Source: Myroides sp. 1354
GTDB taxonomy: Bacteria; Bacteroidota; Bacteroidia; Flavobacteriales; Flavobacteriaceae
Assembly: GCF_030324495.1 (NCBI RefSeq)
Contig: NZ_JACAGN010000015.1
Location: 27,311 to 91,310, forward strand
Direction: 5' to 3'
DNA length: 64,000 nucleotides
In this document: piece after piece, positions 40,135 to 49,778 of the stretch
How positions within the stretch are numbered: position 1 is the first letter of the stretch
Layout of the letters: the number at the start of each line of letters is the position of its first letter
Made by a program: the position numbers and the translations under genes
The notes under the pieces: generated by a model
Databases searched by the model: none
What the model saw: the letters and a program-made list of their open reading frames with translations, nothing else
What the model was told of the DNA's origin: nothing

Positions 40135-40611
40135 TTAAAGCAAAGGCTTGATTTCCTCAACAGTTTGTATGGCTTTGGTCCGTATAGCTAAAAGCATGGT
40201 TTCCAGTTTGTCAAAGTTTAATTCGTCTAACAATACGGTTTCCAAAATGGCGTATTGAGGCATGGTTGTGCGATGTGCATTCCATTTGCTTTTCTTCAAC
40301 ACTTTCCAATACTCTTGTTGTATTTTGGCATTTTGTCCCATCAACCAAAATTCGATCTGTAGCTTTTCATGATTGAGAACGATACCACATCTCAGCTTTT
40401 TTTCTCTTAATTCTCGATCAAAAAAGGAAAAGTAACTGTAGTCTAAATAACCCGGAGCAAGATTGCCAAAGGTGTATTGATCCTTGTGATGTAAAGCAAA
40501 ATCTGCTTTTGCTTGTAGGAGAAAACGCAGGAGAAAATGATAGGCTTGTGCTATTTTCTTGTTTTGAATTTCTCTTTGATAATGGTGCAATAAAGTAGGT
40601 ATCGATTTCAT
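40135..40611 (-). CDS. DUF7000-like protein
   Basis: 158 residues, soluble, no signal. MKSIPTLLHHYQREIQNKKI then AYHFLLRFLLQAKADFALHH, YLDYSYFSFFDRELREKKLR and FWLMGQNAKIQQEYWKVLKK match a conserved uncharacterised Bacteroidota family, recalled as DUF7000, in which the DYSYFSFF and K-x-x-W spacing is kept. 18 bp before the beta-lactamase-like gene on the same strand. Function unknown. Confidence 0.65.
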   Translation of the reverse strand: MKSIPTLLHHYQREIQNKKIAQAYHFLLRFLLQAKADFALHHKDQYTFGNLAPGYLDYSYFSFFDRELREKKLRCGIVLNHEKLQIEFWLMGQNAKIQQEYWKVLKKSKWNAHRTTMPQYAILETVLLDELNFDKLETMLLAIRTKAIQTVEEIKPLL

Positions 40612-40629
40612 TTTCTTTTTTGATCAGGG

Positions 40630-41742
40630 TTATTCGAGTAGTGCTTTTGCCAATTGATAACTGATTTCAACAGCGTCAATATTGGCGCTATTACTCAAAA
40701 CAACGATGGTTAGTTTTTTCGAAGGTATACGGATTAGGTTACAGTTGTAACTCATCCATCCTCCTGAGTGTTCTAGTGCATCTAGTCCTTGTATTTTGCT
40801 TAGTCCAATGCCAAATGCATAGGGTGTATAATTGATAATATCTCGACCATTAGGCGTTACAGCAGGAAAGGCAGTAGCAAATTTTTTCACCAAATCTAAT
40901 CCACCTACTTTACCCGTACTCATATTTTCTCCCCAAAGGATTAAATCCTCAGCCGTACTGTGTACTTGTCCGTCCCCAGTATGTGTCCAGAATACTTCAT
41001 CGGGTTGATCAGTTTCATCATAAGACAAAACATAAGGGCGTTCGATAGGGTAATGGTCCACAATAAAGGTGTTTTTCATCCCTAGTGGTGTAAAGATGTT
41101 TTCTTGACTAAAGGCTTTAAGCGACTGACCACTTACGCGTTCGATAATCTGAGCGAGTAAGAAATAGCCTGTATTGCTATAATCTTGTTGCGTTCCGATT
41201 TCAAAGTCCGTATGGGTTAGCTCGCATAAGTGTTGTAAGGTTTCTGCACTGCTTAGTGGATATTGTCCATCGATGCCCTTTTTTATAGCGAGTTCCATAT
41301 AGTCTGATAACCCACTAGAATGACTAATCAGATGTGCAATTGTAATAGGTTTGACGTATTCCCCCAATTCAGGAATATAAGTATATAGCGATTGATCAAG
41401 GGATAGTTTGCCTTGTTGTTCCAATAGAAGTATAGCAAAGGCTGTAAATTGTTTAGATATTGAAGCAATATTAAACACGTCATTCGATACTAATGTTCGC
41501 GCTGGGTCAACAGAGGCTAATCCAACAGCTCCTCCATAGCCAATGCCTTGGTCATATTGTATGCTGTAGGTAAAACCAGGTTTGTCTGCCTTGCCATTTT
41601 GTTGAACAATTTGAACAATTTTTGCAGCCATTTGCGCTTCTTTTGAATTGGGATTTTCCGCTTTATCTGAACAGCTCAGTAGGAGTTGACTCCCCATAGC
41701 CCATAGTCCAATTACAGCAATATATAAAAGTTTCTTTTTCAT
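40630..41742 (-). CDS. Beta-lactamase-family serine hydrolase (lipoprotein)
   Basis: 370 residues from ATG 41742 (MKKKLLYIAVIGLWAMGSQL), with a lipobox ending at Cys25 (LLLSCSDK), so it is anchored in the envelope. Class C beta-lactamase/DD-peptidase motifs: NIASISKQFTAF (S-x-x-K), QDYSNTGYFL (Y-S-N) and DALEHSGGWMSY (H-S-G). Proteins of this kind include peptidases, esterases and beta-lactamases, so substrate cannot be told. The upstream 41 codons are not part of the family. Confidence 0.88.
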   Translation of the reverse strand: MKKKLLYIAVIGLWAMGSQLLLSCSDKAENPNSKEAQMAAKIVQIVQQNGKADKPGFTYSIQYDQGIGYGGAVGLASVDPARTLVSNDVFNIASISKQFTAFAILLLEQQGKLSLDQSLYTYIPELGEYVKPITIAHLISHSSGLSDYMELAIKKGIDGQYPLSSAETLQHLCELTHTDFEIGTQQDYSNTGYFLLAQIIERVSGQSLKAFSQENIFTPLGMKNTFIVDHYPIERPYVLSYDETDQPDEVFWTHTGDGQVHSTAEDLILWGENMSTGKVGGLDLVKKFATAFPAVTPNGRDIINYTPYAFGIGLSKIQGLDALEHSGGWMSYNCNLIRIPSKKLTIVVLSNSANIDAVEISYQLAKALLE

Positions 41743-41891
41743 TATTAACGATTTAATCGCGTGATCTTTCACTTTTGATAGCGCAAATATCTCTACCAAA
41801 TAGAACAAGAAAAAAAAAGAAGGATGAAAGCGAATTTTTTCATGATAAACTGAATTAATCCACACGTATTTAAGGAACTACCTCTAGCCGT

Positions 41892-42605
41892 TTACTCAAA
41901 TCGTTCAAGTAATTCTCTTTTGTAGGTAGAACCAATAGGGAGAATAAGTCCTCTTTCTAATTCGACCTGTCCACCTGATATTTTCTTAATCTGATTCAAG
42001 GCTACAATATGTGATTTGTGGATACGCATAAAGCGCTTTCGATCTAATTTCTTTTCTATTTCTGTAGTAGTAATCGGACTGAGATATTGTTTTTCCTTAG
42101 TGAATACTTTGACGTAATTTCCCCAGCTTTGAAGGTGTGTAATTTCATCGAAATACAGTTTAAGTGTATCTCCATCCACACGCAACAGAAGATAAGAGGT
42201 TTCTTTTTCTTCTTGATTGGAATCTGTTGTTTCGTTTATCGGAGTATATCTCGAAAATACATTGTCAATAGCGGCCATGAAACGCGCGAGATCAAAGGGT
42301 TTGACCAAATAGTCTACCACGCGGTATTCATAACTTTCCAAGGCGTATTCCTTATATGCTGTGGTAAGTACTACAAGGGGAGGGTTTTTTAAGGCTTTTA
42401 GCATCTCCAATCCCGAAATTCCAGGCATATTGATATCCAAAAAGATGAGGTCTACAGGATTTTCATACATGTATTCCATCGCCTCAATTGGATTGTAGAA
42501 GGAGTGCTGCAAGTCGAGTTGCTTTAATTGCTTGATGTAATGCCGAAGAACTAAGTGTGCACCTTCTTCGTCATCAATGATCATACATTTGAGTGTTTTG
42601 TTCAT
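41892..42605 (-). CDS. LytTR response regulator (second system)
   Basis: 237 residues. Receiver domain with Asp in LIFLDINMPGISGLEML and VVLTTAYKEYALESYEY; LytTR domain (about 130-235) with LRVDGDTLKLYFDEITHLQS and FMRIHKSHIVALNQIKKI. Seven bp after the histidine kinase, hence one operon. It closely resembles the regulator at 32.3-33.1 kb in layout. Confidence 0.92.
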   Translation of the reverse strand: MNKTLKCMIIDDEEGAHLVLRHYIKQLKQLDLQHSFYNPIEAMEYMYENPVDLIFLDINMPGISGLEMLKALKNPPLVVLTTAYKEYALESYEYRVVDYLVKPFDLARFMAAIDNVFSRYTPINETTDSNQEEKETSYLLLRVDGDTLKLYFDEITHLQSWGNYVKVFTKEKQYLSPITTTEIEKKLDRKRFMRIHKSHIVALNQIKKISGGQVELERGLILPIGSTYKRELLERFE

Positions 42606-42612
42606 GGTTTTA

Positions 42613-43665
42613 CTATTTTAAATGGATCACTAGGGTTGTAGTATAGCTCGTTTCGTTTTTTGTTGTTTCTAAGGTAAATCGCTTGTTGTACAAAAGCTCC
42701 AAGCGTTGGCGAATATTACTTAGACCGATTCCCGTTGAGTTGTTTTGCAGGAGTTGATCCGCTAAGGAGTTGGTTATTTGTAGGCGAATTAGTTTAGGTT
42801 CAATGGTCACACGGATAGAGACAAACCAAGGTTGCTTAATAGTCAAACTGTGTTTGAAGGCATTTTCAACCAACGTGATGAGCAACAAAGGCGCTATATG
42901 GTATTGAATGGCTAGTTCATGGCTATCTTCAATGCTATAGGAGATTGTACAACGCTTTCCGACACGTTCCTTTTCTATGGCAATATAGTTGCTGATAAAG
43001 TTCAATTCCTCCTCCAAGGTTACGGTATCTTTTTTGGAATTTTCCAATTGATACCGCATGAGATTGGAGAGTTTGAGAATGAGGTCCGGCGTACGTGCAG
43101 GATCTGTTAGGCTAACACCATACAGATTGTTGAACATATTGAAAAAAAAGTGGGGATTTAATTGCGCATGTAAGTATTTGATTTGTATTTCGCTAAGCAT
43201 CAATTGGGCTTCATTTCGTTTTTGTACTTCATGCGAATACTTTCGAACTAAGAAAATGGAAAGAATAGCAAACGTACTAATTACGCAGAGTGCCAAATGA
43301 GAAACATAGTGATCCAAAAGAGTGTCTTCATCCGTTAAATAATAGGTTGGGTCGATCCACAAATAGTCTGCTGTTAATAATACACCCGCTCCAAGCAAGG
43401 TAAAGAGAATGGCAGCTATTCCGTAAAGGAGATAGTGTTTGGAAAGAAACAACGCAAAAATAAAGTAGCGATGAAACAGAGCCTGTCCATAGACAATGGC
43501 AAAAAATAAAAAGGTTTTGATGAAATCTGTTTGCGATATGGACTTCATCAATTCGGGAAGCATAATGAGTGCAAATAAAGCGCAGAAGTAGATTACTTCC
43601 TCTACGAAAGGTTGCGTATACCATTTTTTCGTTTTTGCCATTCGAGTTGCTTTTAGGACAAACAT
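42613..43665 (-). CDS. LytS-like sensor histidine kinase (second system)
   Basis: 350 residues with four N-terminal membrane segments (about 23-45, 50-68, 78-100, 118-142), the phospho-acceptor region KYLHAQLNPHFFFNMFNN (about 188-204) and an HATPase domain with PLLLITLVENAFKH and STGIGLSNIRQRL. The initial eight codons before MAKTKKWY may not be translated. Membrane partner of the LytTR regulator downstream. The facing VIT/VWA gene may be a target. Confidence 0.9.
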   Translation of the reverse strand: MFVLKATRMAKTKKWYTQPFVEEVIYFCALFALIMLPELMKSISQTDFIKTFLFFAIVYGQALFHRYFIFALFLSKHYLLYGIAAILFTLLGAGVLLTADYLWIDPTYYLTDEDTLLDHYVSHLALCVISTFAILSIFLVRKYSHEVQKRNEAQLMLSEIQIKYLHAQLNPHFFFNMFNNLYGVSLTDPARTPDLILKLSNLMRYQLENSKKDTVTLEEELNFISNYIAIEKERVGKRCTISYSIEDSHELAIQYHIAPLLLITLVENAFKHSLTIKQPWFVSIRVTIEPKLIRLQITNSLADQLLQNNSTGIGLSNIRQRLELLYNKRFTLETTKNETSYTTTLVIHLK

Positions 43666-43876
43666 AGTTGTATTGCTACTTAAGTTACAAAAAAATATGA
43701 CGAACGCAGTTTATCACGGTTAATATGTAAGCGATAATGTGCGTTTTTTAAGATTAGTGAGGAAGGTGAGGAGGTGTGGTAGGTTTCTCTTGATATTTGG
43801 GATCATTGTAGAAATAAAAAATAAGTAGTTTGAAAGAATGTTTAGGAAAAAGCGATTATTTTCAATTTGTCATTGG

Positions 43877-43942
43877 TTTATTTCATACATTAGTTTAATT
43901 CACCTAACAAAGTAAAGAAATGAGAAAGGTATTATTGTATTG
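43877..43942 (+). repeat. Promoter-and-start repeat, left copy
   Basis: TTTATTTCATACATTAGTTT and AATTCACCTAACAAAGTAAA precede the ATG at 43920. This block, including the first seven codons, recurs with two changes at 47341-47406. Confidence 0.8.
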
Positions 43943-46900
43943 TTTTGTGCTGCTGTGCAGTTTGCAAGTTTTGGCAGGAACAAGAGTAATCAAAGGAGTC
44001 GTTTTAGCTAAAGGAGATGGGCTTCCATTACCAGGGGCTTCTGTTTTAGAAAAAGGAACCAAAAATGGGGTGTCGACGGACTTAGATGGTAAATTTCAAA
44101 TTGACATACAAGATACCTCAGATAGCTATTTAGAGGTTTCGTTTGTTGGTATGGTAACCGAAATGGTTAAAATAAATAGACAAACAGACTTTTATACGAT
44201 TTTGTTAAAAGAAGATGAGAACCAGTTAGATGAAATCATGGTTGTTACAGGATACGAAGCAACTACCAAGCGAAATTATACGGGATCTGTGGTAAGAATA
44301 GAGGATCATTTAAGGGTAAATGACATTGCAGATGTTAGTAGAATGATTGAAGGAAGAGCAGCAGGGGTAACCGTGGGGTCTATCAATAAGGATTATGATG
44401 ATGATGATAATGATGAGGTACAGGACGTAGTGGGATCTAAAGAGACGTGGAAGAAATCGAGTTTAAGAGACAATGCTATGCGTTTGGAAATTGGCGATAA
44501 TGAGTTTTTAGCCTTAGAAGATGCTCAGGTAGCCTTGCAAATTGAAGGCAATCGCATTCGCGTTTTAATTGATGCTTACTTTTTTAATGATAAACAAAGT
44601 GGTTTAGAAGGAACATTTAAATTGAAGTTACCTGTAGATGCTTCTCCTTATTATTTTGCTTTTGGAGAAACAACGCTATTCGATCAAGATAAGAAGGGGA
44701 AAAAGGCAAGTCCTATGACTCAATTCCATAATTATACGCAAGATAATTTTGATTTATCTATGGTTGGCATTCAGCAAAGAAAAGATCAACAAGCCATTAA
44801 ACAAGCAAAAATAACAGAGAAGGAAACTGCTGCAGATGCGTATTTTTCTACTATTAAACGCAAGGTCGATCCAGCTTTGATGGAGTGGTCTGGAGCGGAT
44901 ATGTTTAGCTGTCGCGTTTTTCCTTTACAAGCCAATAAACTACACCATATTGTTATTGGCTATGATGTAGATATGGTAGAAGGAATGGATTATCGAACTT
45001 TTATGTTAAACTTACCTGAAGTGAAGCATAAATTACGTGTGGATTTGGCTGTGGCAGATGGAAAGGATTATGTGATTACACCGATGAAAGACGCAGTGGT
45101 ACAAAAGGCAAATAAAAAGCAGTATATCACTTATTTTAATCCAACAGAAAAAGAAATTAATATTCGATTTAATACGATAGAGCCTTTGGTTCTTTTTCAG
45201 CAAGGAGAGGCTCCTTATTTTGCCGGAACGATGCGCGTTCAATTGCCTCGTGAACTGGATGAAAACATGGCAAAGGATGCTGTTTTTATGTTGGATACTT
45301 CGTTGAGTGCTAATCCTGTTTTGTTTGGTGTTTGGGTAAATTTAGTTGAAGAAATACTGCGTCAAAATGAAGGAATTATTGACCGATTTGCAGTTGTAAA
45401 TTTTTCTATTGGGACACATTGGTATCAAGAGAAATGGATCAATAATACGGCAAAAAACAGAGAAGCTTTATCAAAGTATATGAATAATCTTGCTTTGGAA
45501 GGAGCAACTGATTTGGGACGAGCGTTAAAAGAAGCTTCTCATCCTACCTGGTTGTCTCAACCAACGAGAAAGAATATTTTTCTGCTGAGTGATGGAGATT
45601 TAAATTGGGGAGTGACTCATCGTGAGTTATTGGTTAATTATCTTCAAAAAGGAGATCGAATTTATACCTATAAAACAGGATTATCAGGAACCAATACAGA
45701 ACTCTTAGACTACCTAAGTGCTGTGACCAATGGAAGTTCGTTTACCGCAAATAGCGAAGCTCAACTAATTGAAAGTGCAAAAGCACTGCGTTATAAAACA
45801 TGGAAATTAGAAAGCATTTTTGGAGCTACAGCTACGGATATTTTATTAGCAGGTGGAGTTACTCAATTGTACGATGGACAAATTGTACAATTAGCCGCAC
45901 GTGGTACTTTAGATCAACCCATTCAATTGAAAATAACAGGAGGTTCTGACGTTAAGGTAATTGAATTCAATCCTCGTTATAAGGTATCTTCCAATTTGGC
46001 CTCACGTATTTATGGAAAGATTGCCTTAACTCAATTAGAACAACTTGGCAATGATTTGAAATCCGCCAGTGTTGACTATTCGATTTACTACAGTGTATTG
46101 AGTAATTATACTTCTTTTTTGATGTTGGAATCAGAAAGGGAATACGAGGATTACAAGGTGAAAAATTGGGAGGTAGCGGAGAAATTCGTCAAGGAATTCA
46201 CTGTAAAGGAATTGTTAGAAGGATTTAAGCAGTCAGAACCAATAACGGCTAAAAAGTTAGTGGAACATTGGATTACATTGCTAAAAAAACGAGGACTATT
46301 AGAAAGTGGTGATGAGGTATTTGATAATTTTGTTCGTGAAATGACAGAGCAAGATTTTGTGATACAACCTCAATCCGTATTTTCGCTATGGAATAAGCAA
46401 GAGCAAACAAAAGAGGAGTTGAAAGTGCTTGAACAAGAGGAGGTTACTTTTGATTTGTTACAATTGGTAGCCGAACAAAGAGGCAAAAAGAAATCACAGG
46501 CTGATGCCTTAAAATTATTGAGTTCAATCATTGAGCGCAATGGAAGTGATGTAGATGTCTTACGCGATTTACTAACGAAGACGATGCAAATGAATTACGG
46601 GTATGACAGCTATTATTTAGGGCAAAAAATATTAGACACTCGTATTTATGATGGTTTGGTTTACTTCAATATGGCAAGAGCGCTTGAAAAAAGCAATCCT
46701 AAACTCGCTGCTATTTTTTATTATTTCTGTCAGGTAATTGATTTCGACGATACAAATGATTACGGAAGTTTAAAGGAAATTAGTGCACTTTTTGCCTCTT
46801 CGTTTCTAGATCAATGGAGTAAAACTCGAACGTCAGCATCGGTAAAGGAAAAGATGTTCTTGAAGCGATTAAGAGAAGAAGTACAAGAAGAATATGAATC

Positions 46901-47288
46901 GTATTTCAATGAACAAGTAAATCCTGATTTGGTTGTATTAGTTTATTGGAATTTAGATAGTACAGATTTAGATTTACATATTCTTGAGGCGTCGAATGAG
47001 GAATGTTATTACGGCAATAGAAAGACAAAACTAGGAGGCATGTTATCAGATGATGTTACGAATGGATTTGGACCTGAAATGTACGTTCTTCCAAAAGCGA
47101 AAGCAGGAAAATATCAAATTTCAATAGATTATTTTTCAGAAAGTGGTATGCGAACTAAATCAGCAGCCAAAGCCTATGTGGAAATTTACAAATACTTTGG
47201 AACTTCAAAACAAGAGGTAAGTAGAAAAACAGTTGTTTTAAAAGAAAGAGAAAATGAGGAAATCGTTGAAACTGTTGTCTTCCGTTAA
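43920..47288 (+). CDS. VIT/VWA-domain protein with SusC-like N-terminus
   Basis: 1122 residues. Signal peptide (to about 19, LQVLAGTR), then a carboxypeptidase-D regulatory-like domain (about 22-95) and a short TonB-plug-like stretch DEIMVVTGYEATTKRNYTGS to IEGRAAGVTVGS (about 103-158). A VIT domain follows (about 180-420), a VWA domain with the metal-site motif DTSLS (about 460-465) and NIFLLSDGDLNWG, and a C-terminal DUF2135-like domain with VYWNLDSTDLDLHILE. Cell-surface or periplasmic scaffold, not a receptor since the barrel is absent. The N-terminus looks like a SusC piece joined to an inter-alpha-trypsin-type core. Confidence 0.78.
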   Translation: MRKVLLYCFVLLCSLQVLAGTRVIKGVVLAKGDGLPLPGASVLEKGTKNGVSTDLDGKFQIDIQDTSDSYLEVSFVGMVTEMVKINRQTDFYTILLKEDENQLDEIMVVTGYEATTKRNYTGSVVRIEDHLRVNDIADVSRMIEGRAAGVTVGSINKDYDDDDNDEVQDVVGSKETWKKSSLRDNAMRLEIGDNEFLALEDAQVALQIEGNRIRVLIDAYFFNDKQSGLEGTFKLKLPVDASPYYFAFGETTLFDQDKKGKKASPMTQFHNYTQDNFDLSMVGIQQRKDQQAIKQAKITEKETAADAYFSTIKRKVDPALMEWSGADMFSCRVFPLQANKLHHIVIGYDVDMVEGMDYRTFMLNLPEVKHKLRVDLAVADGKDYVITPMKDAVVQKANKKQYITYFNPTEKEINIRFNTIEPLVLFQQGEAPYFAGTMRVQLPRELDENMAKDAVFMLDTSLSANPVLFGVWVNLVEEILRQNEGIIDRFAVVNFSIGTHWYQEKWINNTAKNREALSKYMNNLALEGATDLGRALKEASHPTWLSQPTRKNIFLLSDGDLNWGVTHRELLVNYLQKGDRIYTYKTGLSGTNTELLDYLSAVTNGSSFTANSEAQLIESAKALRYKTWKLESIFGATATDILLAGGVTQLYDGQIVQLAARGTLDQPIQLKITGGSDVKVIEFNPRYKVSSNLASRIYGKIALTQLEQLGNDLKSASVDYSIYYSVLSNYTSFLMLESEREYEDYKVKNWEVAEKFVKEFTVKELLEGFKQSEPITAKKLVEHWITLLKKRGLLESGDEVFDNFVREMTEQDFVIQPQSVFSLWNKQEQTKEELKVLEQEEVTFDLLQLVAEQRGKKKSQADALKLLSSIIERNGSDVDVLRDLLTKTMQMNYGYDSYYLGQKILDTRIYDGLVYFNMARALEKSNPKLAAIFYYFCQVIDFDDTNDYGSLKEISALFASSFLDQWSKTRTSASVKEKMFLKRLREEVQEEYESYFNEQVNPDLVVLVYWNLDSTDLDLHILEASNEECYYGNRKTKLGGMLSDDVTNGFGPEMYVLPKAKAGKYQISIDYFSESGMRTKSAAKAYVEIYKYFGTSKQEVSRKTVVLKERENEEIVETVVFR

Positions 47289-47340
47289 TTCTTAGCGAAG
47301 CGAAGCGATATAGTTCGAAAATAAAAAAACAACTTTTATG

Positions 47341-47406
47341 TTTATTTCATACATTAGTTTAATTCACCTAACAAAGTAAAGAAATGAGAAAGGTTTTATT
47401 GTATTG
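47341..47406 (+). repeat. Promoter-and-start repeat, right copy
   Basis: Near-perfect repeat of 43877-43942, 99 bp after the stop of the VIT/VWA gene, showing that a duplicated gene copy once stood here. Confidence 0.8.
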
Positions 47407-47554
47407 CTTTTTCGTTTTTTTGCAAGTTGCTTTTTTGTTAGATTATCGATTAAAGAAAAGTTGCTTTTTGGTTTTTTTGCAAGTTGCTTTTTTGTTAGAT
47501 TATCGATTAAAGAAAAGTTGCTTTTTGGTTTTTTTGCAAGTTGCTTTTTGTTAG
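47384..47554 (+). pseudogene. Truncated duplicate gene start with 57-bp repeats
   Basis: 56 codons: the first seven copy the VIT/VWA gene, then the frame passes into repeats giving VFLQVAFLLDYRLKKSCFL twice and a third partial unit before TAG. Most likely a relic of a duplicated VIT/VWA gene, not a working protein; the hydrophobic repeat could be read as a membrane peptide but has no support. Confidence 0.6.
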
Positions 47555-47574
47555 ATTATCGATTAAAGAATATG
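47414..47574. repeat. 57-bp tandem repeat
   Basis: Units at 47414-47470 and 47471-47527 are identical apart from minor changes, and a third partial unit runs to about 47574 with one T fewer. It keeps the reading frame (57 = 19 codons). Contains TTGCAAGTTGCTTTTTTGTT and GATTATCGATTAAAGAA. Confidence 0.8.
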
Positions 47575-47626
47575 TGTTTTTAATAGATTAGGAAGGTTAG
47601 GAAGTTTAATTGATTAACCAAATAAG

Positions 47627-47690
47627 CGAATTTTGGATGAAAGAAAATATATCCTTAAATCAGAAAAATCAACCGTTAACCATAAACTCA
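47627..47690. repeat. Inverted copy of tRNA-flanking repeat
   Basis: GATGAAAGAAAATATATCCT then TAAATCAGAAAAATCAACCG is the reverse complement of the repeat around the tRNA at 27.7 kb, so the family is dispersed. Confidence 0.6.
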
Positions 47691-47747
47691 CCCAAGGGAC
47701 TATAAAATGACGAAATAGAGGATGTACAGGATGAATGAGGCATCTTT

Positions 47748-47889
47748 GTAGGGGTAGATGGAACATCTACCCTTTAATAGTTCCATTGCCTTAATAGATT
47801 GAAGAGTAAAAAGTCAAGTAGGGGTAGATTTTCCATCTACCCTTTCATACTTCTATTGCCTTAATAGATGGAACACCTACCCCTTAATA
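47748..47889. repeat. Short intergenic hairpin repeats
   Basis: GTAGGGGTAGATGGAACATC and TACCCTTTAATAGTTCCATT at 47748, again from 47818 with TTTTCC in place of GGAACA, and a last half copy up to 47889. Each contains GGGTAGATG/CATCTACCC arms. Confidence 0.7.
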
Positions 47890-47912
47890 CAGTAAAATCA
47901 GAAATAAAAAAA

Positions 47913-48314
47913 TTACTTCACCCATTGTTCGACCAAGTGATACCAAAGCGCTTGATTATCTTGTATAATAAAAACTGCAGAAGCGTTTCTCGTATTTTGC
48001 GTTTCCCCTGTGGTTTGAATTTCCGTATACGTGACTACTACATGGTGAGCTGTGGCGTATCCGTTGAGGTTTTCCAATTTGACGGTACGCGTAGGAAATT
48101 GCCCATATACTTGTTGGAGCCATTGAGTTAGCATGGAGAAGTTGATGGTTTGCCCATCCCCATTAACCAATTGAAAGTTAGGGTCAAATGTACTCGTTAT
48201 TGCTTGATATAGCGCTTGTTTATTCGTTGCGTTGCCATTAAACCACTGTTGAATGTTTGTGCAAAAATGCTGAACTTGTTCTTGGCCCAAGGCCAAGGCA
48301 TGTGAATTGTGCAT
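47913..48314 (-). CDS. SnoaL/NTF2-like protein
   Basis: 133 residues from ATG 48314 (MHNSHALALGQEQVQHFCTN), chosen over an earlier start that overlaps the MFS gene. Cone-like alpha-beta fold: two helices, the segment TFDPNFQLVNGDGQTINF, then strands with VKLENLNGYATAHHVVVTYT and SAVFIIQDNQALWYHLVEQW. These proteins are isomerases, hydratases or ligand binders; no specific reaction is visible. 10 bp after the MFS pump gene. Confidence 0.72.
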   Translation of the reverse strand: MHNSHALALGQEQVQHFCTNIQQWFNGNATNKQALYQAITSTFDPNFQLVNGDGQTINFSMLTQWLQQVYGQFPTRTVKLENLNGYATAHHVVVTYTEIQTTGETQNTRNASAVFIIQDNQALWYHLVEQWVK

Positions 48315-48324
48315 AGGTATAAAA

Positions 48325-49698
48325 TTAATTGATATTTTTTTTGAGTAGAAGGAAAAAGCCAAAACCGAAGAGTTGAACAAGTCCAATGGCGATTAGCGCT
48401 AGTGCTAAGGCTGTTGAAAACCCCATAATTTCAGCGGTGGAAAAAAATAATGTGCCAATACTTGCACCACCTAATACGCCACCTACTTGCATAATGGTAC
48501 TGACAATTCCCGATGCTTGTCCAGCCTGTTCTAAGGTAATTGTTCGAATACTCTCACGCATCATAACGGGCATAATGAGTCCGTGACCTAAACCAGCAAA
48601 GAAAAAGAGAAGGTGAGTAAGTAGATGAGGTTCTTCAGCTAGGTAAAAAACGCCTCCTAGAGCAAGAAAGGAAAAGAACAATAAGCTGAGAGCTAATAGA
48701 ATCCAAACCGTTGGTTTTTGCGGTATTTTGGCAAATACAATTGGACCTAAGAAAAAGCCTAAACCATAGGGTACAATAGCAAATCCCGCAGCTAGTACAC
48801 TCCAATGTAAAAAGCTTTGTAGGTAATAAGGATAGCAAATAAAAAGTCCAGCAGTAAAATTGTAGAACAAGATAATAGGCAAATTATACGCAAAGGTTTT
48901 ATTTTCAAACAAGGTCAGGGATAGCAGTACGGTCTTGTTGTGATGTGCTCTGTATTTTTCATAACGAATAAACGCCATTAAAAAGATAAAACTAATCCCC
49001 ATACAAGCAAAGATCCACCAAGGCCATTGAAACGTACGTCCGTATATCAAGGGCGTGATAAAACAAAGTAAGCTGCTGATAATTAGCAGTACACCCAAAT
49101 AGTCTAAAGATTGCTTTTGCTTGGGTTCAGTAGGCATATAGCGATAAATGCCAAAGAGGCAAAGCGCTGCAACAGGCACATTCACTAAGAAGATAATCTC
49201 CCAGGTCATTCCCCCTAAAGGAAATCCAAGTAAAAGACCTCCGAGTAGTTGCCCCACAATAGCCGCTAGTCCAAATACAGAACCAAATACCCCTAAAGCT
49301 TTGGCGCGTTCAGATTCATCGAATAGTATTTTAATAGAAGCTAAGACTTGAGGAGCTAAGAGAGAGGCACCGATCCCTTGTAAAAAGCGCGAAAAAATCA
49401 ACATGCTTATAGAAGGAGAAAAGGCACAAGCCAAAGAAGAAAATAAGAAAATCCACAGTCCCAAGGTAAAAATCCTTTTTCTTCCATAAATATCGCCTAG
49501 TTTTCCACTGCATACAACTAGAGCGGCATAAGTTAATCCATAAATAGCGACGACCATTTGCAATTGGTTGGCCGTAGCCTGAAAAGCTTGTTCAATAGCA
49601 GGGAGAGCCATATTGACAATAAAGTAATCCAGGGGAGATAAGAAAGCTCCAGCTACGAGGTAGCGCAAAATAATCCACCTATTTTTTTCCGTATTCAT
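48325..49698 (-). CDS. MFS drug transporter, 14-helix type
   Basis: 457 residues from ATG 49698 (MNTEKNRWIILRYLVAGAFL). Typical DHA2 pattern: LDYFIVNMALPAIE (motif D1-like), GKLGDIYGRKRIF (motif A), RFLQGIGASLLAPQVL (motif C region), 13-14 membrane helices, and a late GLGHGLIMPVMM. Probable proton-coupled exporter of small molecules or drugs. Divergent from the AraC regulator at 49779 with 80 bp between, so that regulator may control it. Confidence 0.88.
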   Translation of the reverse strand: MNTEKNRWIILRYLVAGAFLSPLDYFIVNMALPAIEQAFQATANQLQMVVAIYGLTYAALVVCSGKLGDIYGRKRIFTLGLWIFLFSSLACAFSPSISMLIFSRFLQGIGASLLAPQVLASIKILFDESERAKALGVFGSVFGLAAIVGQLLGGLLLGFPLGGMTWEIIFLVNVPVAALCLFGIYRYMPTEPKQKQSLDYLGVLLIISSLLCFITPLIYGRTFQWPWWIFACMGISFIFLMAFIRYEKYRAHHNKTVLLSLTLFENKTFAYNLPIILFYNFTAGLFICYPYYLQSFLHWSVLAAGFAIVPYGLGFFLGPIVFAKIPQKPTVWILLALSLLFFSFLALGGVFYLAEEPHLLTHLLFFFAGLGHGLIMPVMMRESIRTITLEQAGQASGIVSTIMQVGGVLGGASIGTLFFSTAEIMGFSTALALALIAIGLVQLFGFGFFLLLKKNIN

Positions 49699-49778
49699 GT
49701 TTATATTTTTTATTCCTTTGCAAAGGAAACACGATAGATACAAAATAATTTGTACTTAAAAAGGTTTTTGTTGTTTTG

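Noticed and set aside
47868..48131. 87-aa plus-strand reading frame
   Set aside because: It lies opposite the SnoaL-like gene, which has the better protein pattern.
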